IMG/VR virus record: IMGVR_UViG_3300022074_000483
Coordinates: 1-20,288 of that record
Strand: one strand, 5' to 3'
Length of the DNA: 20,288 nucleotides
Source of the DNA: a virus
Within the stretch, counting starts at the first letter, position 1. Each line of letters begins with the position of its first letter. A program made the translations under genes and the position numbers. Below the pieces are notes generated by a model. That model had not been told where the DNA came from and ran no database searches. It saw nothing but the letters and a program-made list of their open reading frames with translations. Shown here piece after piece: positions 7,940 to 14,274 of the stretch.

Positions 7940-8188
7940 TTAACTTCTTTTATCTGCTAGTTTTTGTAATTGTATTAATTCTGATTTTGTTAAACCTGGT
8001 GGTATTAAATCTTTAACAGGATCACCAGATTGATATGCACTAATATATTTATTAATTTGTGTTATACTCATTTTATCTGATAAATCTGCTGTTTGCATAT
8101 TTAATTTATCATTAGCTTTTTTTTCACCATCCATATTATCAGTAACTTTCATACCTACTTTTTTTTCTTCTTCTTTTCTAATAGCCAT
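7940..8188 (-). CDS. Small charged protein between adaptor and hub, 82 aa, unknown
   Basis: Not recognised. The N-terminal half is strongly charged (IRKEEEKKVGMKV, DGEKKANDK). The C-terminal half looks folded and helical: MSITQINKYISAYQSGDPV, then LIPPGLTKSELIQLQKLADKR. The ATG at 8188 overlaps the stop of the adaptor gene as TAATG, so the two are likely translated together. Position suggests a minor virion or assembly factor for the neck or tail; nothing in the sequence shows a catalytic role. Confidence 0.7.
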   Translation of the reverse strand: MAIRKEEEKKVGMKVTDNMDGEKKANDKLNMQTADLSDKMSITQINKYISAYQSGDPVKDLIPPGLTKSELIQLQKLADKRS

Positions 8189-9291
8189 TAACTAACTCTG
8201 CCTCCTATATTTGTTGCAATACTTTCGCCAATTACATCAGTTCTCATATAATCATTTTTAGTTGCATAATCTACTTTTAATAATCTAAGTTTTCTTTGAA
8301 AGTCTCTATCAGCTAATTGTGCATGTTGTGGATCTGATCTTAACATGTATGTATAGTATTTAGCTCTATCTACTATCAAAGTTCTAAATCTGTCAGGTAA
8401 ACTCATATTATCACCGTGAGCAGACAAATCTGTATGTGTTGTATAATAATCAAAACTTACTGTGTATTCATTTGTATTTGGCCTTGGACTTATTCCAAAT
8501 GCAGAATGATCTGGCAAAATATAAACTCTTAATGGCACAGAATAATTACCTTCATTATTTGTATCATCAGTTGGTTTATGATTTTGTAAATAACTATCAT
8601 ATGTTATGTATGATAATTTTCTAGTTGCAATATCACTTCTAGATATTCTAACATAGTCAACATCTAATTGAACACCAGATGCTTCTAAGTATATATAAGA
8701 AGTTTGTGCTGTTGCAGTAAATGTTGTTTGTAATATATCACCTTCTCTAAAATTAGTTACTGCTTTTGTTGTATTTAAATTTTGTGTTCCACCTGCTGAT
8801 GTTCCAACTCTTACAATTAATGCAGTGCTAGAACTATTTGGACTTAAAACTCTAACTTGTAATCTATAAGTTTTATTTACTGTAGTGTTAATAGCCTGAT
8901 AAGCTGCTGCACTATTTAAATTTAATCTACCATTACCACTTGATGTATGTGATGGTGATCCATCTCCAGTTGTCCAGCTATTTATATTAGACGTAAATTC
9001 ACCATTAGTTACTAATTCTTTTGGTCTTAACGAAAATGAATCCATATCTGCTTTTCTAAAATCAGCAGGAAATGTATATTCATTAGTTCCTATAGTTAAA
9101 TCTTGTGTAGTTCTAGAATATAATAAAGGTATTTCACCTGTTTCATTATAAATATCATGAATACCCTTATTAATAAAATCTTTTACTGCAGTTTGTATAC
9201 CTCGACTTGAACTAAACGTACTAGAGGTTAACTCTGTTTCGTTTAATTCTCTAAGTACACTATTTGCTAACGTTAAGTAGGTTGTTGCCAT
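8188..9291 (-). CDS. Head-tail adaptor (P22 gp4-like, putative) with inserted carbohydrate-binding-like domain
   Basis: 367 aa. Residues 1-90 (LTLANSVLRELNE, GIQTAVKDFINKGIHDIYN, YTFPADFRKADMDSFSL) and residues 220-367 (SYITYDSYLQN, VYILPDHSAFGISPRP, LPDRFRTLIVDRAKYYTYMLR, DRDFQRKLRLLKVDY) look like the two halves of a podovirus adaptor that plugs the portal. Such proteins are usually about 200-250 aa. Between the halves, residues about 92-219 begin with ELVTNGEFTSNINSWTT and end with VQLDVDYVRISRSD, the start and finish typical of jelly-roll carbohydrate-binding modules. So a beta-sandwich domain appears inserted in the adaptor. The start at 9291 lies within the upstream small gene (32 bp overlap). 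Adaptor identity is inferred from pattern and position. Confidence 0.75.
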   Translation of the reverse strand: MATTYLTLANSVLRELNETELTSSTFSSSRGIQTAVKDFINKGIHDIYNETGEIPLLYSRTTQDLTIGTNEYTFPADFRKADMDSFSLRPKELVTNGEFTSNINSWTTGDGSPSHTSSGNGRLNLNSAAAYQAINTTVNKTYRLQVRVLSPNSSSTALIVRVGTSAGGTQNLNTTKAVTNFREGDILQTTFTATAQTSYIYLEASGVQLDVDYVRISRSDIATRKLSYITYDSYLQNHKPTDDTNNEGNYSVPLRVYILPDHSAFGISPRPNTNEYTVSFDYYTTHTDLSAHGDNMSLPDRFRTLIVDRAKYYTYMLRSDPQHAQLADRDFQRKLRLLKVDYATKNDYMRTDVIGESIATNIGGRVS

Positions 9292-9448
9292 TCTGTAATA
9301 ACTCTAATATTTTATCAAGTTTTTCTTCTTGATTATTAATTCTTTGTTCTAATCTAATAACCCTCATAGTATTATCAGGTGGACCTAACCTTGTAACTTT
9401 TTGTCCTGTACTTGCTCTAGTTTTTTTTGTTAAATCATATAATGCCAT
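9260..9448 (-). CDS. Small coiled-coil protein ahead of adaptor, 62 aa
   Basis: Unknown function. MALYDLTKKTRASTGQKVTRLGPPD is followed by a helical heptad-like segment (MRVIRLEQRINNQEEKLDKI to LELLQ), which could form a short coiled coil. A GGAGA site stands close to the ATG at 9448. The 3' end overlaps the adaptor start by 32 bp, in another frame, which suggests coupling. Small coiled-coil proteins of this kind occur in the neck or tail regions of podoviruses, but I cannot name this one. Confidence 0.65.
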   Translation of the reverse strand: MALYDLTKKTRASTGQKVTRLGPPDNTMRVIRLEQRINNQEEKLDKILELLQNGNNLLNVSK

Positions 9449-9480
9449 AAATCTCCTATATATTATAAGGGGTAGTATAA

Positions 9481-9505
9481 TAAGGGGGACATATAGCCCC
9501 CCTTA
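9481..9505 (-). terminator. Hairpin between capsid and tail genes (possible attenuator)
   Basis: Perfect 8 bp stem TAAGGGGG (9481-9488) with CCCCCTTA (9498-9505) and a 9-base loop, just after the putative decoration gene. On the minus-strand transcript it is followed by UUAUUAUAC rather than a pure U-tract, so it should be a partial terminator or an RNA-processing/stabilising hairpin. It would lower expression of tail genes relative to capsid genes. Confidence 0.5.
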
Positions 9506-9517
9506 AAATTATACAAA

Positions 9518-9982
9518 TTACACAGCTGTGTCTTGCTGAGTACTTGTATTTCTGTCAGTTTCATCAATACCTGATACGTCACAAAGTACTGCGAACACAC
9601 GGATTTTACCTGCCGCTGCTGCTGCACTAAGTACTAATACGTCTAAAGTATCTGCACTTGCAACTATAGTTCTAGCTGTAGCTGTTGGTGCAGAGAATCC
9701 TGTAGCGTTAGTATCTCCATCAACGTATCTGTCAACGTCACCACCTGTGATACCTAAATCAAGAGTTACTGAAGAAGATAATGCTGTGATTACCTCGATT
9801 CCAGCTTCCATGATTAATGTTTCTGCAGGGATGTCTAATACTCTAAGAACATCATTTTGTGCTGCTCCAGAGTCACCATTGATTGCTGCTACGTCAATTG
9901 TATTTTCAACTAAGTAAGGTGTTCTACCATTAGACGGATGTCCAGTAGTACCACCTGCTGCTGTTAAGTCATATGTAGCCAT
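9518..9982 (-). CDS. Putative capsid decoration protein, 154 aa
   Basis: Follows the major capsid gene by 21 bp with an AGGAGG-type site. The sequence opens with MATYDLTAAGGTTGHPSNGR and TPYLVENTIDV, then VLRVLDIPAETLIMEAGIEV, VTLDLGITGGDVDRYVDGD, and a final hydrophobic strand KIRVFAVLCDVSG. This pattern (GHPxxGRTPYLVE, DIPAxT, LDLGxTGGDxDxYVDG) is familiar from small beta-rich structural proteins next to the capsid gene in marine phages. A decoration or head-stabilising role is inferred. GC content and codon use look higher than in the tail genes, as often seen in strongly expressed capsid genes. Confidence 0.7.
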   Translation of the reverse strand: MATYDLTAAGGTTGHPSNGRTPYLVENTIDVAAINGDSGAAQNDVLRVLDIPAETLIMEAGIEVITALSSSVTLDLGITGGDVDRYVDGDTNATGFSAPTATARTIVASADTLDVLVLSAAAAAGKIRVFAVLCDVSGIDETDRNTSTQQDTAV

Positions 9983-10003
9983 AGTATTCTATAATCCTCC
10001 TAA

Positions 10004-10942
10004 TTAACCTATTGTTATTACGCCAGATCTTACTGCTTCGCTTCTAAGAATTTTTCTTCCAAAAACGTGTAAGCCTCTGACTACGTCTGCGAATGAATCA
10101 GGGTCTCTGATTAATTCAGTTTTTGCAATGTGATTTACTGTTGCAATTCCTGACATGTGTCCGTATAAGAACGCAAATTCATTTGATCCAGCTGAACCGA
10201 ATGTATGATTTGCAGCACTTCCACTAGACACAGCAATAGCATTTGTTGAGTACATGTTAAAACCAAATAACGGTCTGTCTGTAACTTTACCGTTTCTGAT
10301 TTGTGATGCACCGCCATCAGCCATTACTGATTGGTCAGAAAGTTTAGCACCTGTTTTTCTTAATTGCTCAAAAAATTCAGGTGGTGCAACTAGCCATCTA
10401 TTTTCTTCTGGCACATCATTTTTGTCTAAAACTTTTTTAGCTGCTGATACAACTTCTGCTAAAGTGTCAGTTGCTGCGTCACCATCAATTGGTGAACCAT
10501 CAGTTCCTGTGTCACTAGCAGATGTAGAAGCGTTATCGTAGATAAACTTCAATACATTGTAGTCATAGTTTTTCTTTAATGAATATGCACCTGAAGAGGT
10601 TGCAAGAGCTTCAAAGTTAACATGAGATTGTCTTTCTTCAATATCATCTACTTTAAAAGCAAAGTATGAACCTTGATCAACTGTCATAGTTATTTGGTCA
10701 TCAGCTAATATTTGTGTATCAACTGTTTGACCTCTAGCATAATCTCTGACTGTGATTGTAGGCTCTTTTATTATCTTTACTGTGTCACCAAAGTTTTCAA
10801 TTTCTCCAGCGTAATCAGTGTTAGTAATATCCTCTACCACTGATGCTCTTCTGAAGAATTTTTGAACTTTCTGACTAAAGATTTGTGGAGTAAAATTACC
10901 TTGAGAAAGGTTATTGTATCCACTAGCATTTGTAAAAGCCAT
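10004..10942 (-). CDS. Major capsid protein, 312 aa
   Basis: The head shell subunit. The N-terminus MAFTNASGYNNLSQGNFTP leads into SQKVQKFFRRASVVEDITN and TDYAGEIENFGDTVKII, then the ITVRDYARGQTVDTQ and DDIEERQSHVNFEALAT segments, which I recognise as the capsid pattern of many marine phages with a HK97-type (P22 coat-like) fold. Further on are DVPEENRWLVAPPEFFEQL, FGFNMYSTNAI and LIRDPDSFADVVRGLHVFGRK, matching the usual E-loop/P-domain order. It sits directly after a scaffold-like gene and before a small beta-rich protein, as expected. A good ribosome-binding site (AGGAGAAG) precedes the ATG. No N-terminal protease-cleaved delta domain is seen, which fits use of a separate scaffold. Confidence 0.88.
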   Translation of the reverse strand: MAFTNASGYNNLSQGNFTPQIFSQKVQKFFRRASVVEDITNTDYAGEIENFGDTVKIIKEPTITVRDYARGQTVDTQILADDQITMTVDQGSYFAFKVDDIEERQSHVNFEALATSSGAYSLKKNYDYNVLKFIYDNASTSASDTGTDGSPIDGDAATDTLAEVVSAAKKVLDKNDVPEENRWLVAPPEFFEQLRKTGAKLSDQSVMADGGASQIRNGKVTDRPLFGFNMYSTNAIAVSSGSAANHTFGSAGSNEFAFLYGHMSGIATVNHIAKTELIRDPDSFADVVRGLHVFGRKILRSEAVRSGVITIG

Positions 10943-10972
10943 ATGCTTCTCCTTATTGTTTAGTTAGATTGT

Positions 10973-11902
10973 TTAACGTTGTTCAATCCTACCTTCTAAA
11001 CGAGCAAGGTCAATATCTTTTTCATGCTTCTCAAATTCATGAGGTTTCAATTTTGAAATCTCACTAGCTGTCCAAACTTTCTTTTTAGGAATATCGGACT
11101 CAGTACTTTTTCTTGTTTTAGAAATTGCTTTAGCAGCTTCTTTTTTAACATCCTTCTCTTCTTTTTTAGTTAGTTTACTTTGACCACTGTCCATTTTATA
11201 TAGATCAATAGCCCTAGCAGCTAACTTAGCATTAGATGTATTTTCATACAACCAACTTTGAATAGTTGGATCTTGATTTGCAGCCCATTCATGAAATGAA
11301 TCTTGCGATCTAATTTCAGTAAAGTCAGGATGCAATTTTAAAAGTTCTACTTCTGCTTTTTCTTTTGCAATTTGTTCTTGCTGGAGTTGAAGATTTTTAT
11401 ATTTATCTTCAATTTCTGCAGTTTGAGTAGTAGCTTTGTTTATAGCTATAGTTTCAACCATATCATAAACATCGGGGTACTCTTTTCTCCATGCCTCTAA
11501 CTCTTCTTTAGATTTAGGTGGCACAAATTGTGTAGTACTTGATTCTAATTGAGAACGCAAAGAATTAACTTCTTCCTTGTGTTTATTTATAGTAGAATCA
11601 TAGTGTCTTTTAAGATCGTCATAACGTTTCTTAAAAACACGATCTTCAGCTTTTGCAGGGCGTTCAGCGATAGGAGTAGCCTTTTGATCTTTAGGTTCTG
11701 CAGTCTCTTCAGATGCATCGGTGTCCTTCTGCTCGGTTGCTGCTTCTGCTTTGTTTTGTTGTTGTTCCCTATGAAACTTAGATAATTCACCTTTAGCAAA
11801 TGCTTCTACTTCAGCATCATCTTCTCCTCTATCCTTTTTATAAGGATTTGGATTAGGCATTTTAACTTTAGTTTCTTCAGAAACTTTTTTTTCTTCTTCC
11901 AT
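10973..11902 (-). CDS. Scaffold-like protein, 309 aa
   Basis: Highly charged and mostly helical, directly upstream of the capsid gene: the usual position of a procapsid scaffold. The N-terminal third is disordered and Glu/Lys/Gln-rich (EAATEQKDTDASEETAEPK). A coiled coil follows (FKKRYDDLKRHYDSTINKHK, SLRSQLESS), then KSKEELEAWRKEYPDVYDMV and a long helix (EDKYKNLQLQQEQIAKEKAE), VELLKLHPDFTEIRS and DSFHEWAANQDPTIQSWLYE. The Lys-rich C-terminus (KLTKKEEKDVKKEAAKAIS) resembles the coat-binding helical end of scaffolds. An AAGAGGT site precedes the ATG. No protease motif is visible, so self-cleavage is not suggested. Confidence 0.78.
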   Translation of the reverse strand: MEEEKKVSEETKVKMPNPNPYKKDRGEDDAEVEAFAKGELSKFHREQQQNKAEAATEQKDTDASEETAEPKDQKATPIAERPAKAEDRVFKKRYDDLKRHYDSTINKHKEEVNSLRSQLESSTTQFVPPKSKEELEAWRKEYPDVYDMVETIAINKATTQTAEIEDKYKNLQLQQEQIAKEKAEVELLKLHPDFTEIRSQDSFHEWAANQDPTIQSWLYENTSNAKLAARAIDLYKMDSGQSKLTKKEEKDVKKEAAKAISKTRKSTESDIPKKKVWTASEISKLKPHEFEKHEKDIDLARLEGRIEQR

Positions 11903-11946
11903 TATTTTTACCTCTTGGGTTGAGTGCCTTATGGATAAGGGTAGCT

Positions 11947-12510
11947 CTAAACTGTTTCCATATTTTGTGGGCTGACATCAGAATCTATAGAATTAAAATC
12001 CATACCAGATTCAGGTTGTTCAGGAGTATTACTCTGAGCAACCATTTGATTATCAGGTGGCACATTTGTTTGTTGTGTTTCCATCTGTCCTGCAAGATCA
12101 TTAACAAAACTTTTTAATGAATCTTGTTCAGTTTGTCCACCATATTTTCTATTAGCAAAATTTTTTACTAATGAAACTGGTAGTACAACATTTTCTTCAT
12201 CCTTAGTAAATTGATCCAAAAGTGGTTTTACTTCTGGTGCAATCTTACTAATGACTTTACTAACAGATGGAGATAGAACTATACCTAGTGTAGCTTTATC
12301 TTCATCGGTTAATCCTTCAATTTTTTGTGCTAAATCAGCTGTAACTTGTTTAGGTTGAGCTACAGTTCTAACTGGTCTTTCTGTAGATCTAACTTCTCTA
12401 TTAGTTGGCATTTTCATTTTAGACATATTAGGAACTTTTGGTGCTGCTGGTTTTTCATTCATTAAACCAGTTGTTGTTGCAACAGTTCCTTTCATATCAG
12501 TTATCGCCAT
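11947..12510 (-). CDS. Unknown protein before scaffold, 187 aa, probably virion- or assembly-associated
   Basis: Not recognised by name. Residues 1-55 are Met/Pro/Lys/Arg-rich and probably disordered. A folded helical core follows: VTADLAQKIEGLTDEDKATL, then GIVLSPSVSKVISKIAPEVK, PLLDQFTKDEENVVLPVSLV and KNFANRKYGGQ. The C-terminal 50 residues are Gln/Asn/Pro-rich. Its ATG overlaps the end of the upstream 522 aa gene by 10 bp. Placement between portal and scaffold is the place where podoviruses often keep internal virion or assembly proteins; a specific function cannot be given. Confidence 0.72.
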   Translation of the reverse strand: MAITDMKGTVATTTGLMNEKPAAPKVPNMSKMKMPTNREVRSTERPVRTVAQPKQVTADLAQKIEGLTDEDKATLGIVLSPSVSKVISKIAPEVKPLLDQFTKDEENVVLPVSLVKNFANRKYGGQTEQDSLKSFVNDLAGQMETQQTNVPPDNQMVAQSNTPEQPESGMDFNSIDSDVSPQNMETV

Positions 12511-14069
12511 AATCTACCTACTAAATAACATATTGGTTCTAATATTTTTCTGTATACTCTACCTATCCAAGAAGGTTTACTATTAAACATAATATGTTTT
12601 AAATCTTGTGTTCTGTGTTTTGCAACATGTGCACCTAATGCTTTTATAATATTACTTTTGTGCATTCCTTTTACAAAAGGTTTAAATAATATGTGATAAC
12701 CTTTTTCGTGATATGGTGTTAAATATTTTCTTTCAAATATTTGCCAAACTCTAATATGTTTTTTCCATTCTTCTAAACCTGTAGTTTTATACATAGCTGT
12801 ACAAACTATTTTACTACTACCACTATCATCACTACCACCTCTAGCTGCATCTCTGTTAGCTGCTTCTTGTGCAACTGCTGAATCTCTAGATTTAGATGCT
12901 GAAACTGATGATTTATAATCATCTTGTTGATTTTTCATATTTTGAGTATCATCATAAAATTTATCTCCAGGACCATACCCTTTCCTTTCTATAGTTTTTT
13001 CTCTTGTTTCAATTCTTTTTTCTCCAGCTTTTTCTAAATTACCAAAAGCTGAGACTCTATTAAATCCTGCATATAAATCTGTAGTTGGATTACCAGCTAT
13101 TCTCATACCATCACTTCTCACATTAAAATATTTTTTAGCATGTGATTGAACAGATGTTTCAGGCGGAGCAACTGTTCTTAATATAGTCCCAACAACTGAA
13201 GGTATTGTTATATCTTTAAAAGTTTCTTTAACTGATGTTGCAAAAGTTTGTAATGATGATCTTTTTACTGGTTCTATAGTTCCACTAGCAAAATCTTTTT
13301 CTTTTGCTTCTCTTGTACTAATACCTAATGTTCCACTAGCAAAATCTCTTTCTTTTGCTTCTCTTGTTGCTGATGGTTGTGTATCTGTAGTAATTCCTAA
13401 TGCTGGTCCTAAATCTGGATAATCAGTTAAAGCTGGTTCAGGCATACCTGCATCATCTGTAAATCTTTGATCTCTTTGCGGTCTAGGGCTAAATGCTCCT
13501 ACTGGATCAAAACCTTGTGGTGTACGAGTAGTTGTTGTTTGAGTTGTTCCTAAATCTCTTGGTCCTCTTATTCTAGATTTTGATAAAGTTATAGTTGTAT
13601 CATCTTCTTTAACTTTTGCTTCATTTAAAATATTTTCTAAAGGTGATGGATCTCCTAAATCAGGTTGATTTACCTGAGCTGTAGTTGTTTGCTTTTCAGA
13701 AAAATCATCATATAAAGGTGCAGTTGGACTTTTAATTTCAACTGGTTTATCAAATGTTTCAGTTAATAATTTACTTGTTTGTGCAGCTTCTTTTGTCATA
13801 TCACCAGAAAAATCTGTTTGAGTATCTTGCTGCATAGCAGTTGGCATTTTAAATGCTGTTGATGTTTGTGTTTCTAAATTTTCCTGAGCTTTTTCTGCTG
13901 CAGTTGTTGTTGCGTCTGAAGTAGTCGTAGCAGCTGTAGTTGTAATCTCAGGTAAGTTTAAACTTGCTATTTGATTAAAGCCAGTAACTTGTGATTTGTA
14001 AGATCCATCAGGATTTCTTACAAGTTCTATTGTACCACCAGTTACTCTACTTGGATCAAATTTAGCCAT
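12501..14069 (-). CDS. Large, mostly disordered protein with conserved C-terminal domain, 522 aa
   Basis: Residues 1-410 are low-complexity, Thr/Gln/Asp/Arg-rich and probably disordered (TTTAATTTSDATTTAAEKAQ, RTPQGFDPVGAFSPRPQRDQ), with an internal duplication of TREAKE(R/K)DFASGT. Residues about 420-522 are different: a compact Trp/Tyr/His-rich domain starting IVCTAMYKTTGLEEWKKHI, with WQIFERKYLTPYHEKGYHIL, PFVKGMHKS and ending ILEPICYLVGRL. A domain of this type (ICT-x-L/M-Y near its start, a central GY and a C-terminal PICxxIG) recurs at the ends of phage virion-associated proteins; its function is not known to me. The gene follows the portal and may encode an internal or ejected protein, which is inference. 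It overlaps the next gene by 10 bp. Confidence 0.78.
   Translation of the reverse strand: MAKFDPSRVTGGTIELVRNPDGSYKSQVTGFNQIASLNLPEITTTAATTTSDATTTAAEKAQENLETQTSTAFKMPTAMQQDTQTDFSGDMTKEAAQTSKLLTETFDKPVEIKSPTAPLYDDFSEKQTTTAQVNQPDLGDPSPLENILNEAKVKEDDTTITLSKSRIRGPRDLGTTQTTTTRTPQGFDPVGAFSPRPQRDQRFTDDAGMPEPALTDYPDLGPALGITTDTQPSATREAKERDFASGTLGISTREAKEKDFASGTIEPVKRSSLQTFATSVKETFKDITIPSVVGTILRTVAPPETSVQSHAKKYFNVRSDGMRIAGNPTTDLYAGFNRVSAFGNLEKAGEKRIETREKTIERKGYGPGDKFYDDTQNMKNQQDDYKSSVSASKSRDSAVAQEAANRDAARGGSDDSGSSKIVCTAMYKTTGLEEWKKHIRVWQIFERKYLTPYHEKGYHILFKPFVKGMHKSNIIKALGAHVAKHRTQDLKHIMFNSKPSWIGRVYRKILEPICYLVGRLWR
13279..13367 (-). repeat. Two 38-bp direct repeats, 51-bp period, inside the 522 aa gene
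   Basis: Copies at 13279-13316 and 13330-13367 differ at one base. The 51 bp period equals 17 codons and yields TREAKERDFASGTLGIS and TREAKEKDFASGT in tandem. The near identity at DNA level suggests a recent duplication. Confidence 0.85.
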
Positions 14070-14274
14070 TTAATTTATTCCGTTTGTTCGCTTCTTCTAG
14101 GTTGAGTATTTGCCGCACTAAAGCCAGCTTCCCCTGGCATCGGTACATCACCTGTTCCGATGTTGCCACCTCCAACTCCTGTTGGATCTGTTGGCGAAGC
14201 TCCTGTAGGTATTGGGCCAGTCTGTCCCATTTCACCTTGTCCTCCAGTAGCGGTTGTATTGTTTTGATTTCCAT
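14062..14274 (-). CDS. Small helical protein overprinted on the portal 3' end, 70 aa
   Basis: This frame starts inside the portal gene (portal codon ~629) and shares about 200 bp with it, shifted by one base. The product looks like a genuine fold: IQPLLEDKVKWDRLAQYLQE, LRQQIQQELEVATSEQVMYR, CQGKLALVRQILNLEEANKR. It has regular hydrophobic spacing, one Trp and the pattern W-x2-L-x2-YL ... LE ... YRxQGKLxxVR-x-LxL, which resembles small helical proteins found after portal genes in other podoviruses. A GGGGA ribosome-binding sequence stands 6-7 bases ahead of the ATG, and the stop overlaps the next gene's start by 8 bp. The GC-rich third positions follow from the frame shift relative to the portal and are not independent evidence. 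The portal frame is also credible here, so I call both. Confidence 0.6.
   Translation of the reverse strand: MEIKTIQPLLEDKVKWDRLAQYLQELRQQIQQELEVATSEQVMYRCQGKLALVRQILNLEEANKRNKLNG

Noticed and set aside
11587-11799. Minus-strand open frame inside the scaffold gene
   Set aside because: Lys/Leu-rich out-of-frame reading of a Glu/Lys-rich region; no supporting signal.
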